Below the pieces are notes generated by a model. That model was not told the origin of the DNA, did not search any database, and saw only the letters and a program-made list of their open reading frames with translations. A DNA stretch of 64,000 bases from Eulemur rufifrons (lineage: Eukaryota; Chordata; Mammalia; Primates; Lemuridae). Of the stretch, positions 45,740 to 59,654 are shown in pieces. The stretch lies in NCBI RefSeq assembly GCF_041146395.1, contig NC_090996.1, forward strand, positions 31,520,738 to 31,584,737, in the 5' to 3' direction. The position numbers and the translations under genes were made by a program. How positions within the stretch are numbered: position 1 is the first letter of the stretch; every line of letters begins with the position of its first letter.

Positions 45740-46078
45740 GTGTTGTCTACGTTGTGCTGCTGTAATAAGCAGCCCCTGGAGTTAGTGGGGTGTAACAACA
45801 AAAGTTTACGTCTTACTCATGCCATATGCCCATTACAGGTTGGCTGGAGCATCTGCTTTTTGTGCTCACTCAGGGGCATAAGCTGACAGAAGGTCCATCT
45901 CAACTCGTACCTACAAAATCTCCAAACAAGGGCCAGAGAATGTGGTAACTCACAAAGTATCACTTCAAGCATCCACCCAGAAGAGATGCATATCACCTCT
46001 GTGCACACTTCGCTGGTCAAGGTCAGGCACATGGCCAAGCCCAACCTCCAAGGGGCAGGGAGACGCAACCTTATTACA
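45740..46078 (-). mobile_element. LTR-like interspersed repeat, family not assigned
   Basis: 'gtgctgctgtaataagcagc', 'caacaaaagtttacgtctta', 'ctcatgccatatgcccatta', 'ttcgctggtcaaggtcaggc' and 'acatggccaagcccaacctc' match the same kind of old mammalian repeat as 38150-38530. Strand follows the reversed-LTR reading and is uncertain. Confidence 0.5.
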
Positions 46079-46092
46079 TATCTTAATGAAGG

Positions 46093-46454
46093 TGTCTTAG
46101 TCACGTTGGGGTGCTATAACAAACTACCATAGGATGGGTGGCTTAAACAACAGATACTGATTTCTCATAGTTGCAGAAGCTGGGAACTCCAAGATCAAGG
46201 TACTGGCAGATTTGGCTCCTGGTGAGGGCTCTTCCTGGCTGTGTCCTCCTTGCTGTATCCTCGTGTGGTAGAGAGAGAGCAGCCCTGGCATGCCATCCAT
46301 TTCTCATAGAGACACTAATCCCATTATAGGGGCCTCACCATCATGACCTCATCTATACCCAATTATTTCCAAAGGCTCCACCTCCAAATATCGTCACACC
46401 GGGAATGAGGGCTTCAATATCCAGATTTTGGGGGAACACATTCAGTCCACAGCA
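46093..46454 (-). mobile_element. MLT1A-like MaLR LTR
   Basis: Reverse MLT1: 'tgtcttagtcacgttggggt', 'gctataacaaactaccatag', 'gtggcttaaacaacagatac', 'agctgggaactccaagatca', 'aatcccattataggggcctc' and the end 'acattcagtccacagca'. Nearly complete. Confidence 0.88.
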
Positions 46455-46930
46455 GAAGGGCACTGGAAATGTTCTACCAATATGCCTAATGACAGCCATA
46501 CTCGCCGAAGCAAATGCACACTCCTATTCCACTTGCCAATTTAACTTCCATTTCCCAAGATCAAACATTATTTGACTTAAAATAAATGTTTAAAAGGAGA
46601 AAAAAATCAGAAACCAATAAAGACAAAGAGTTGGCTTGAACCTTACTTTCTTACCTCTCCCTGGCAACTTTACCGATTTGAACACTAACTCACATCCATC
46701 TCTGGATCTAGAGTCCCTTCACAGACACTGTATCTGTAATACATTAATTCCTCCTGTCTTATTATCCTCTTATTTCAGCAAAACACGTCCTGTGTCCACC
46801 CTCTTAGGATGATAAACCACTTCTTGCGTCCACTTCTGCTGGCTGGACAGGAAGGACTTCTGTTCCTCTGAATTAAATGTATTGAAGGCAGCAACATAGA
46901 GTATTGTGAGACTTTAATGAAAAAGGTATG
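46455..46930. other. Unannotated stretch
   Basis: No gene or confident repeat seen. Confidence 0.5.
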
Positions 46931-46934
46931 AATT

Positions 46935-47175
46935 TAATATTTGCTAAAGTGAAATGAGCACTTACTATGTATCAGAACTTTGACAGAAATTGCATTATCA
47001 TCTTATTTAATTTTCTCAACACCTATAGAAGGAAACGTTACCATTTTCTTCATTTTCCAGGTACGTTAATTGAGATACAGTAGTGTTGAACAACTTGCTA
47101 AGCTTCTCAGAAGAATCAAGTAGGGGAATTGGAATTCAGTTGCACATTTGTATGATCCAAGGTTCTGGATGTTTA
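46935..47175 (-). mobile_element. MIR fragment
   Basis: Antisense MIR: 'gagcacttactatgtatcag', 'tatttaattttctcaacacc' and 'aacaacttgctaagcttctc'. Confidence 0.6.
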
Positions 47176-49210
<2,035 letters not shown>

Positions 49211-49214
49211 TAGT

Positions 49215-49440
49215 AGCAAATCATTAACCATGCATTGAAGAAATGTTAAAAAAACACATCTGTGCCAGGGTGTGTGTGGCTACAAAGGACAGATCAACAT
49301 GGCATGTACTAAACATAAACAGTGGTAAAATTAGAAGTGACTTTTCTTCTTGTGTTTTTCTATATTTTTCATGTTATCTACGATGAACACACATTATTTA
49401 TTAGTAAGTATTTGAAAGATACTCCAACGATGACACTGGG
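49215..49440 (+). mobile_element. Old L1M-type 3' end
   Basis: 'gacttttcttcttgtgtttt', 'ttcatgttatctacgatgaa' and 'cacacattatttattagtaa' resemble the 3' end of ancient L1M/HAL1-like elements ('tctacaatgagcatgtatta'). Weak but ordered. Confidence 0.5.
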
Positions 49441-51160
49441 ATGGAGAAAGAAGGTTGACCTTTGGCTCTCATGTTTTGAATTTATCACCAAAAAAAAAAA
49501 AAAAAGTCTCTCTTGTTTTGATGTGTATCAATTTACATGACATCTGAAAAAAAGAAATTGGCCCCAACAAAAAGACCCAAGTTGTGAATGTCCCTATTTC
49601 CTGTTTTCAAACACACTTTAGAGAAAAAATGAATTTAGAAAAGATAGGTTGAATAGAGCAAAACATGTTAGGAAGCAACCTTTTCTTCAGAATTTCTTGC
49701 TTTATCAAAAAGTTTTAAAAGCCAGTGTGGAATTTTCCATCAAGAACAAAATAAAAGGCATGAATTAGATCCTTAATTCTCAAATATCCTTCCTTTGACA
49801 CATACAGCCTATGATGATGTATATTTTAGTCCATGATAAAAACAGGAGAATAGAGGATTTTAAAACTAAAGCTAAATTTTTAATCAAGGTTCTTTCTTCT
49901 ATTCTGAGATTATGTCCTTCCCACTCTTTTGGGCACGATGATGTCATTTCTTTTCTGAACTGTTGGTGATTTTGTAAAATGTCTGAGCCTGTGAAAGTAA
50001 AACAAATAGCCTCCTTATACTGCACTCTGTTTCTATTTATTATTATTATTTTCGAAATGTTTTCTTGTCTTGAAATCACTGGATTGGATAACTAAAGAAT
50101 GAAATATGATCTCTACTTCCTTATTTTTGAATGTGTCTCAAAGCAGAAGAGTCATGCTTTGGAGAAAAGCCTGGGAATCCAGCAATTTGAGAAGAGAAAA
50201 TGATGAATTATTTATGTGATGGGACAAGAATTATTAAAATAATTTCCCTGAAATGACCCCTCCTTCTTCCTGCTAAAGAGACTCGTGGCTTTCTTGTTTG
50301 TCAGTTTTATTTTCCACCCTTCAGTAGCAAGGGTAGAAAATAAAACCTACTCTGGAGAAGGTTCAGCTTTTGCTAGGCAGGTTAATTAGAGGTTCTGCAA
50401 GGCATAATCTGAACAAAACGAGGAGGGACAGAAAGACACAAGAATTTTTGAGGATTTTGCAAGAGAAGGAAGAAGGAAGAAGCATGGGGTGTGAAAGAAA
50501 CAAAGAGGTATGGATGGGTAACTTTCTGGTAAACAGTCACGCTACCAGTAAAGAGTTTAGCATTTGTCTTTGGTAACAGGACTTGGTTCCTTTCACCACA
50601 CACCCTCCCAAGACCACCTCATGGCTAGTTACCTGCATAGGGTTTTATTTGGCTTTGGTAAAGAAAGGCGCCAACATCTAATTTATGCCAATGGTCATTT
50701 TTTAAAGAAAACAAAAACAAAGTCTTGGCATTTTGATGTCACCCTCTTTGCCTCCTCCTTTATCTGACAAAGATAAGAAGGGCAGCCAGATACAGGCTAC
50801 CTCTTTAATGACACTTGCATTTAGCTACACGATGAGGAAATAATAGTAATAGGCATTGAAGCATAAGCCCTGCTGTGTGTTCTACTTGTACAAGCAACAT
50901 AATAATTAAGAGGTAGCAGAAGGCAAAGCTTGCTTAGTTGCTTCCTTTATGGGTCTTTTCTAAATTTCAGTAATGAACTTTGAAGTTTTAGCCATCTCTT
51001 CTTCTATGTTTAGTGAGTCCTCACTCTCTTGGTGACCAGTGTGTCATCGCCTCAAATTCACCTTGACTATTGTCCTTGACTATTTTCTCTAATCTGCATC
51101 CAGGAGATACTTTGTCTCCAAGCGTGAGGGTCTTGCCTTTAAAAGGCTGGAATGTTTCAT
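49441..51160. other. Unique sequence, no gene seen
   Basis: A-run at 49488-49505, (TTA)n at about 50036-50051, otherwise single-copy-looking. Minus frame 49780-50079 (99 codons) has no recognised domain. Confidence 0.5.
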
Positions 51161-51164
51161 GTCC

Positions 51165-51700
51165 CATCCTTCTCTATTCCAAGAATGACTTCAGGCAAGC
51201 CCTCCTCCCTTTTCACCTGGACTAGTGGCCCCCTGCTAATTAGTTCTCTTTCATCCACTCTTCCACCAATAATCTTAAAAAAAAAAAAAAATCTTCATTG
51301 CTCCCACCAAAGAAAAATGAAACAAACACTGTAGAAGGATTCCACAAAGCCTTTCAAAAGCCAGCTTCAGTCTATTTCTAAAGATCAGCTGTGATTATTC
51401 CACTGCTACCTTCAGCCCCGTTCATACAAAACCACTGCCATTTTCCAATTGTATCCTGCACTTTGCTCATGTCATTTCCTCTGCTGGTAATACCAACTCT
51501 CTTTTCTGCCTGGAAATCTCTTCATTTTCCAAGGTGCAGGTTAAACATCACCTCCTTTTTGCAGGTTCCCTGTGCAAGACAGAGCTGTTTGTGCCTTTTC
51601 CTATGTTTCTGTAACATTGCCAACAACCCTGCCATTGCATCTCTCCATAGCATTGAATAACTTTTGTATTTGACTCTTTCCTGCATTTCAACAAACCTAC
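51165..51700 (+). mobile_element. L2 3' region
   Basis: Sense L2: 'tgccattttccaattgtatc', 'ctgcctggaaatctcttcat', 'gcaggttaaacatcacctcc', 'ttttgcaggttccctgtgca' and 'ctccatagcattgaataact'. An A-run at 51277-51291 sits inside it. Confidence 0.7.
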
Positions 51701-51707
51701 TCTAGAG

Positions 51708-51900
51708 CCTTGCTATTCAAAATGTGCTTCCAGGGAACCTGAAGATTCAGCATCACCTGCGAGCTTATTAGCAAGGGAAACTCAAAGACTCCACTCCAGA
51801 TCTGCTGAATTACAATTTCTGGAGATGGCCCAGGAATCTGTGTCTTCACAAGATTTCCAGGGGATTCTTATGACCAATTGATCTCTAAAGTGAGGACCAG
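51708..51900. mobile_element. MER5A hAT-Charlie MITE
   Basis: 'ccttgctattcaaaatgtgc', 'cagcatcacctgcgagctta', 'agatctgctgaattacaatt' and 'gaatctgtgtcttcacaaga' follow MER5A. The right terminus is degenerate ('ctctaaagtgaggacc'). Confidence 0.8.
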
Positions 51901-52879
51901 TACTCATTTAACTTCACGTCCCTAAACATGACACACACAGCATGCCCTTGATGAACCCAAAAGGTAAATGAAAAAACTCTCCTTTTGTTGATTTTGAGCA
52001 CATCCTGTCCAAGTCTCCCCTGCAGCCCAGTGACATGTTCTCATCAAAATTAGTTTTTCCCTGCGTTTCACTGTCAGCATTGACCACGGCTTATTGAGTT
52101 TGCCCTACACACCGCACAGTCTGCATCCCAGCTCCTGTCTGATTCAAGTATCCCCATTGAACATTCCAAGCCAGTTCCCTCTGCAGACCCCCTGCCCGTG
52201 CCAAGGAGAACACTTGTTAATGTTAATGACAGTTCTGGGCAGGGAGAAAGTGCAGGCTAGACAAAATAAAGAGAACCCTGGCCAGAAAAGAGGGGCAGTG
52301 TATGAATGTGAAAACACTTTGGCCAAATATTTATTATCGATGGAGTTTTCAAATAGCCCTAAATCTGGAAGACATTAGGGCCTTCCAAAACGAATTTGAC
52401 CTCATCACACGCAGTGAAAAGTAGAGGAGGGTGTATGCCAACTCTGTAATATTGCAACAGAAAGATCCAATAGAGGGGCTGTTAACTGGAACGACTTAGT
52501 GGTTTAATATAAAATGAGAGCCTTCGATGCTAACATTGAATCTACCCAGTTAAAGGAACATTGAGAGTTGAAGCAATTATTCTAGTAATTGAGTAGGGGA
52601 GAAAATCATTCCTTTTGGAAAAGAGAGTCATGCTTTGCAATTAGCAGTTTACATTGATCAAAGACATTAGGGAACTGCTTGATTTGTCCAGCTTTTGTCT
52701 TTTAGACTGAGGGTATGGCTTCCCTTTGCTCGTCTGCCCTGAACAATCTTACTGAGATATTGCACCCAAAATGTGCATTGCTTTTGTACAAAACCCTTTG
52801 GAATGCCTGAAAATGATTAGAGTATGGTCATTTAATAAAAGGAGTCTGATGATAAGAAGAAACATAGCACACATGCTGA

Positions 52880-52911
<32 letters not shown>

Positions 52912-53040
52912 AGCAATAGCTGTAGCTTCTCAGATGCACTCTTTTTTCTTATGCAATACATCACACACATAAAAAATACAGAAGATGCTACAGCAAATGC
53001 CATATGTCCACCCTGCAGCTTGCAACATAAAATATAACAA
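51901..53040. other. Unique sequence with a (CA)n tract
   Basis: No gene recognised. The 88-codon plus and 84-codon minus frames around 52749-53037 cross the (CA)n and are not credible. Confidence 0.5.
52881..52909. repeat. (CA)n microsatellite
   Basis: About 14 uninterrupted CA units. Confidence 0.95.
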
Positions 53041-53044
53041 ATAT

Positions 53045-53690
53045 AATTGAATATTTCTCAGTCACTCTCCCTGATTGGAGGTAGGCACACTACTAAACTT
53101 ATGATTTATCATTGCCACACTTCTCTCTCCAGTTTTACCATATATACATATATCTTGAGAGACTATAGATAGCACTTTTCCATGTTTAGGAACTGTACGT
53201 AAATGATGTCATACTGTATGTCTCCTCCTGCAAATTACTTTTTGTTTTTGTTCAACATTATGGTTTTGAGATTTATGCATGTTGACACATAGAGATCTAA
53301 TTTACTCATTTTAACTACAGCGTGGCATTCCAGAGATAAATTTTGCTACAATTTGTTTTCTATTTCCCTATTGCTGGTCAATTAATAGCTTGTTCAGTTG
53401 ATATTGTTTCCCCAAACTTTCACTTCAGTAGAAAATGAATCTTTACATATGTGTCTCCTTCATATGCACATTGAGGAATGAAATATGTGAGTCAAAGGTA
53501 TATGCATCTTGAACTTCCCATGATGGTACCAAGTTGATTGATCTCCAAAGCGGTTGCACTGAAGTGCACTCCCACCAGCAGCATGTCAGAGCGCCCGCTG
53601 CCCCCACATCCTAGCCAACACATGCTGTTCCGTAGCTTTCAAAATTTGCCAATCTGAAGAGTGTGAAATAACAAATGCTTTCCAGACATG
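53045..53690 (-). mobile_element. Ancient L1 (L1M/HAL1-type) fragment
   Basis: Reverse L1 sequence: 'tttgttcaacattatggttt', 'gatttatgcatgttgacaca', 'gatctccaaagcggttgcac', 'gtgcactcccaccagcagca' and 'cccccacatcctagccaaca' track the antisense of the L1 ORF2 end/3' region. All frames are broken. Confidence 0.75.
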
Positions 53691-53734
53691 AATATTTAGC
53701 ACCCCCAGCAAAGAACACTTGACTCTCTTAGAAT

Positions 53735-53852
53735 GGAGAACACTCAGTAATCAGAAGTATTAAATAATATCTTTCTACGAGTATCATTAAGTGCTTCACA
53801 TTGTGTCTGGAACATAATGGGCATTAAATACATAGTTATTGAATGAATTCAC
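53735..53852 (+). mobile_element. L2/MIR 3' end
   Basis: 'cttcacattgtgtctggaac', 'ataatgggcattaaatacat' and 'agttattgaatgaattc' match the sense L2/MIR terminus. Confidence 0.55.
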
Positions 53853-56800
53853 TTTGGCTATTACAGATGATTCAGAAAATGAGGCAAGGAAAGCAAGTGC
53901 CAGGAAAGCAGTGAATAGCCAGCACACAGCTATTCTTTGGAAAAGAAAAAAGAAAAAAAAAATGCATTTCCAAATACTCTTTCTTCACTTACCTTGGCAA
54001 TATATTAATAGCTTGTTCCATCAGGTACCCTTGTGGGTTTAACTCCTACACTTTATAGTCAATGAGCAAAAACCAATTCCACTCCTCAAATTCTTCTCAC
54101 TTACTATTCAGCTGTCTCAATTCATTAATTTGCTTAATCAGCCCTCATCAATAACACTTCTCTCCATTGCATTCCTCTAACTCAAAGGAAAAGCAAGCTC
54201 TGAATACTCAAAAGTGCGAATCCGTAAAGAAACAAGAATGGCAGAAAAAAAATGCTTGTATCAGTGTCTTATGAGTGGGGTTACGATAACCTCATATTAA
54301 TATGTCTGCTATTGTCAAAGGTCAGGGCTGAAAGACGTTTCTCATGTTGCCGATATTGTGGTAAATTAGAAAATTAGAATTTAATGGGTACAGCATGGAG
54401 TGACTACCAAATGACAATTCCATCGAATTCGGCATCAACAGAGACTTCCTAAAGTCTCTTCAGACTTAAGAGTAAAACCTCTGAAACATTCCCTACAAAT
54501 TGCAGCTCATCTCAACTCAGATTTTTACAAGCAGCGAAAAACCACTCACATTTGGGAAATTTGCAGGTCCATTGACATTAGAGCTCTACAGCTGAACAGG
54601 AGTGAGCAGCTGTTCTTATGAATATCAAATTTTCTGAACCGACAGCCAACAAGTAAAAGGAATTATGAGCAATGTTAAACCCTAAGTATGGGTGAAAGGA
54701 TCAAAAAATATTTTCCTTCATCTGTGTGGGGAGGAAAGTAGAGAATTTTGCATAGAATCTTTGGCTTTTTATCATAAAAAGATAATAGACACGATCAAAG
54801 TGTGAGGTGCAAACAAACAATAGTCAAGAGGTGGCATTTTTAGAAAGAATAAATATTATGTTCTTATTGGAGTGAGGAATTAATTTGTATTTCTATCTTC
54901 TTTTAGAATCAACCACCAGCACTGATGATATTAAGGGAGTATAACTTATTTCTTTCTTCCAACCTCATTCCTGGCCCCTATCCATAAACAGGTGCACATC
55001 ACTGTGACTTGGTCAGCTAAATTACAATGTGAAAATGTGTTTTTACCTACTTCTGTTTGACAGGGGAAAAAATTTGCTTTTGGAACTGCAGGAGTTATTG
55101 ACCACATGACACTATAGTTATAGCTGTGCTTCAGAAATAGCTATGAGTCTGAATTTTGCATGTTGAATTGAGGATTTTATTTCTAACCACCAGAGGCAAA
55201 TGTCACTGCTCTAATTTTTGGGTTCTCTAAACCTTTCAACTCAGAATAAAGATGTTGTGTTTTTAGTACACATCATTCCATAAAAAGGTTAAGCTGAATA
55301 CCCATATTATGACATGTAATTCCATAAAATTATCGTCCTATTCTTTGGTAGGGACAAGTGAAGTGATATGTCTCATATAAAGTGAACAAAATCATCTTAG
55401 TCTCATATAAAGTGAATGAAATCATCCTCAGGAAACTTTGCTATTTTAATTGAGCTGTAACCATACAATTCTAAGTAAAAAAAGCATGTCTGCCATACAA
55501 ATGCACCTTCATGGAATGTGTTCTACCTCTGCCCTGAAACCAAACTGCTATGCCTAAGTCCCTCCCATGTAGAAATTGTAGAGCTACAGCAAGTCCACCA
55601 TTAAAGAAAGAAACAACAAAAAGGATGTGTCATGGCTCTGCTCTAGTTTTACCTGTATTTTAGATGAAAATCCTAATCCAGTTATGTGATTTACCACCAC
55701 TTTGACAAGGACACTTATGAGTGAGCTATTTCATCCTTCAAGTATTAAATCATAATTATGATAATAACTGGAAGACTCCCGTTTCTGGTTTGTTAGATGA
55801 AAGTCAATGAAAAGCTTTAAGCAGACCCATTCTTGGCATGAACATGTGTGAACAGAGGAGAGAAAAGCCTTTTCTTTTCCATTAACTGGTTTAGAATTTC
55901 CCTCTTAACTTCATCTGACCTAAGAAAAACCAGCATTGTCTTGATGCTTAAGAATAAAATAAAATAAATGCATCGAATTCCATGGGATAGGCTCATTAGC
56001 TCAGGATTTGACAGGTTGCTAAATGGTAACGGAGAATGAAGAGCTACAAACACACTATAATTAATTACCAAAACAGGCACTGCCTGGGCTAAAGCTGGGG
56101 CAAGAAAGTGCTGACAGAACAGAATTCTCATTCCACTGCTCTCCCTGCCTCTCCCAATTTACAGGAGAATGGGAAATCATGAACAATTGATACACTCCGT
56201 TAGCTGCTATCACAGAGAGTAAGTTTCCATGTAGCCTTAGGGGTATCTTACACAGTTTAACACTGAAAATAAAAGGTAATGTTCTTGGCAAAGAGCTAGG
56301 GGGATTAAATTTGGGAGGCTTGAAGCAGCCTTGGATTGTAGTCAATAAAAAAGGGACCAAATAGTAATTTTGTAATTTAACTGTGCTGGTTATGCCCAAT
56401 GAGTCAGACACTTGTGAAATAAACCATGTAAATAGAAAAATGGCTTAACTCTTTCGGTTGTCGCATGTGGCGTTTGTCTCCTCCCACGCGTCCTAGGATG
56501 GGGGACTCTGACTCAATAAGAACAATATGATTATCGAGATGCCCTCGATCCATCTTTTCAAATAGTTCTTCGGTAAAGGTGTTGACTTTTCTTTGAGGTC
56601 CTTCCTAATAAAGTCCTAATATATTTAAGGGTCAGGAGGGCTGTCAATACAACGTAATGTGCTCTACACATCAGCAAAGAAAGGGCCGGAGCCCCACATC
56701 AGCAAGAACTGGACAATCTTTAAAATCACACAATTCTTGACCACACAAAAGTCACTCGACAGAGATTCACGTCAGGGTTTTTGAAGCAATCACCTCACAA

Positions 56801-57585
56801 GCAAAATAAATAAGACAACCAGCCAGCAAAGAAATGGGCTAACCATGACTTGTACCAATCTATTAAAAAGCTAACTCCAGAGGTTTCCTAATATTTACCT
56901 CATTTTCTCCCACCTGCCTTTCTTCCCTTTTTTTTTTTTTCTTCTTTGTTTCTTAAAGGACATTTTGCAGCTGAATTAATATTATCCACATTGGATAAAG
57001 GGTGAGAGGAGGTTCTAACTTCACTCAATTTTCTCTCTCTCCTGGTCTTCAAGGTGTGGATATGCTCTGAAATTGCCAACCATTTGGCTGCCCAGATCTT
57101 CCCATATTTATACAAAATAATTCTTACATAAGCCTTTTAATAATGAGCCCCTTTCCTCTACACAGGTTCTGTCATTTGTACCCAAAGAATCCTAATACAG
57201 GCATATTGATCCTCCCTCTTTTCTTATATGCTCTAACTAGAAAATGGTGTTAATGGTGTATGTCTCTCTTTGTGTTCATGGAACCAAGTGAAGATGAATG
57301 AGATGAAATGCAAGCTCTGTCTAAACCCCACAAACCATTATGGAAACAAATAAAAATCAGACCCTCATATTTTGAGTTGCTTTTATAATACAGAGCAATG
57401 GAGTTTTGTAAAGGGAAGCATTATCACATTTGGCTTTAAATAAATAAGGATTTCTGGAAGGAACAAAGACTTAACTGCCTGAGGTCTTCCCTTCCTTCTC
57501 CCTTTCTTTCTTTCTGGCTTGCAGACTAATAGCTCATTACGGAGATGACTGTCTGAAAAAATAAAAGTTACCTAGACACGCAGGC
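53853..57585. other. Long unique region, no gene seen
   Basis: About 3.7 kb with hardly any recognisable repeat. It includes an A-rich tract (53940-53961), a short tandem duplication (55371-55430) and a T-run (56929-56940). Minus frames at 55817-56131 and 56061-56411 (104 and 116 codons) have no recognised domain. Confidence 0.5.
55371..55430. repeat. 30-bp tandem duplication
   Basis: 'tctcatataaagtgaacaaa' at 55371 recurs as 'tctcatataaagtgaatgaa' at 55401. The two 30-bp copies differ at about four positions. Confidence 0.92.
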
Positions 57586-57589
57586 CACT

Positions 57590-57915
57590 GCCCAGGAAGA
57601 GCTAATTATTTGCATAAATCATATGGATCCTGGTCTTGGCTATGTTAACCATTTATGGTACTGATCATTTGTCACCACATTGTAACGTCCGTCATCTGTT
57701 GGGGAGGAAATTACCCCACGGTGGTTTCTTCTAGCGAGGTCAGAGTGCAGCTCCTCTCTATGCACAGTGAGACATATTATCCCAGTGACGTTGTCTACTG
57801 GTAAACAAATCCAACCAGGGCGATAAAGTGCCACAGGTTCACAAATTAGCCTCCATGCAGACTGAGAGCATTTGCTACTAGCCATGCAAATTAATTCCAT
57901 CAAATTGCTTCATAT
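57590..57915. promoter_or_regulatory. Candidate enhancer with paired octamer motifs
   Basis: Repeat-free block bounded by two exact octamer (POU-factor) motifs: ATTTGCAT at 57608-57615 and ATGCAAAT at 57884-57891, in opposite orientation. The second is fused to a TAATT core ('gcaaattaatt'). Between them are many irregular, non-repetitive words and several CpGs. Function is inferred only. Confidence 0.42.
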
Positions 57916-58200
57916 AGCGCTAGGAGGCAGGAACCCGTTTGCTAGCTCCCCTCAATGGCTCATACCCAGATCCTGAAAGTGTCTACAACTATCAGATTCT
58001 CAAGCAGGGTGGAACTGTCCTCAAGCACCACGTTGTAGCACCATCCTCCATGAGAACTATTTGCCTTTTAAACCAAGAACGCTGATGGCTAGGGCAGGCA
58101 GAACTGACATCAGTAACTCTCTGAACTGAAATTCAATGTCATGTAGCCAACTCTTAAGCTCTGCCTACAGGTGCATAGTTATGTCACCAGCACTGTCTTC
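57916..58200. other. Unannotated stretch
   Basis: Nothing recognised. Confidence 0.5.
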
Positions 58201-58204
58201 AAGG

Positions 58205-58455
58205 GAACAACATCAGCAACAACAACATAATAATCACAGCCAACATTTACGTGGCACTTGCTATGAACTTTATATATGTGATCACTAGTGCTCACAAAAG
58301 CCCTAAGAGTTGAATACTAGCATCATCCCCCTTTTTCCAAACAGGAAACTGAGGCTGAGAGAAGTTAAGCAATTTTCCCAAGTTCACACAATCATTAAGC
58401 AATAGATACGGAGAGTGGGCTGAGGGATCGCTCCAGAGCCTTTCTCTTCTCACAT
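58205..58455 (-). mobile_element. MIR element
   Basis: Antisense MIR: 'cagccaacatttacgtggca', 'ccaaacaggaaactgaggct', 'gagagaagttaagcaatttt' and 'cccaagttcacacaatcatt'. Confidence 0.8.
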
Positions 58456-58483
58456 GGTCTCCTGTTGTCATTAGTGCTGTCCC

Positions 58484-58700
58484 CAGCATGCACCTTACCT
58501 GAACAGCTAGTTCCCAGAATGCACCTCACCTGGACAGCGAGTTCCCAGCAGGTACCTCACCCGGACAGCTAGTTCCCAGCATGCACCTCACCTGAATAGT
58601 AAATTCCCAGCATGCACCTCACCAGGACAACAAGTTCCCAGCAGGTACCTCACCTGGACAGTGAGTTCCCAGCATATACCTTGCATGAACACCTAATTTA
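58484..58700. repeat. 31-bp minisatellite, seven units, three-unit higher order
   Basis: Seven head-to-tail 31-bp units start at 58484, 58515, 58546, 58577, 58608, 58639 and 58670. Each starts 'cag' and most end 'agttcc' or similar. Units 3 and 6 share 'caggtacc' where the others have 'catgcacc'-like sequence. Units 1, 4 and 7 share 'tgaa' where units 2, 3, 5 and 6 have 'gga'. This gives a 93-bp higher-order period. No coding frame; not a CRISPR array, because there are no constant repeats alternating with unique spacers. Confidence 0.93.
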
Positions 58701-58751
58701 TCAGACACAAGGAATGGTTCCTTACTTTATGGCTGTTCTCACACTTATTAT

Positions 58752-59172
58752 AGTAGGCTGAATAATGGCCTCCCTGAAACCTGTGTTTCAAGGAAAAGGT
58801 TTCCCTGAAGATGTGACTAAACTAAGGCCCATGAGATGGGAGATTAACGCACATTATCCAGATGTTCCTACGAGCAGTCACAAGTGTCCTTAAAAGAGAA
58901 AGGCAGAGGCACACACAGAAGTCAGAACGTGGGACCACAGAGGCAGAGACTGCAGTCACGCATCCCACCAGCCAAGGACAGCCAGCAGCACGAGAAGCTA
59001 TAAGAGGAGCCTCTAGGGAGAGCGCAGCCCTGCCAACACCTCCATTTCAGCCTGGTGACATTCATTTCAGACTTCTGGCCACCAGAACTGTAAGAGAATG
59101 TATTTCTTTTGTTTTAAGCCACCATGTTTAATGGTTGTAATTAGTTACAGGAGCCAGAGAAAACTAGTACAC
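58752..59172 (+). mobile_element. MLT1-type MaLR solo LTR, near full length
   Basis: 'taggctgaataatggcctcc', 'gaagatgtgactaaactaag', 'tgccaacacctccatttcag', 'cagacttctggccaccagaa', 'tttgttttaagccaccatgt' and the end 'gagaaaactagtaca'. Confidence 0.87.
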
Positions 59173-59650
59173 ATATCCCACCCACCCCCGAAGGAAGGAA
59201 AAAAAAAAAATAATGGAGAGCTACAAGCAAGTGGTGTCTCTGTACTAGAGCCCAAGCACACAGCACATCCATCTGTTTCTGGCCCTGAATGCTGCTTTAC
59301 AGAATGCCCAGACAGGTAGGCGGTTTGGGGGGCGGTGTGACCTGCCAGCCCCTTCAGCCTGTGTATTCCAGTCTTTACCAACCCATGCCCTGGTTTGCAC
59401 AGCCCTTTGCCGGACGCTGGATCTGATACCTTACCCGTGTGGTCCTGGCCCCCAGAGCCTGGTTCTTTCCATGACAACAGGAGGCTGGTTGAGGCGAGGT
59501 ATGCAAAGATAATGAAGACAAGATCTCTGAGGGGAAAGCTCTTACAGTCTGGCAGAGAGGACAGTGATTTAAATCAAAAATTTAATATGCTAATATATAT
59601 ACTAAAAATTTTGAAAACTCTAAGTTGTTATAGGAAAGGATTTTTAAAAT
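59173..59650. other. Unannotated stretch
   Basis: A-rich tract at about 59200-59211 then unique GC-moderate sequence. The 110-codon minus frame 59145-59477 overlaps the LTR and is not supported. Confidence 0.5.
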
Positions 59651-59654
59651 TAAA

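Noticed and set aside
58484..58700. Possible CRISPR-like array
   Set aside because: Units are contiguous 31-bp repeats with no unique spacers, in a primate genome; it is a minisatellite.
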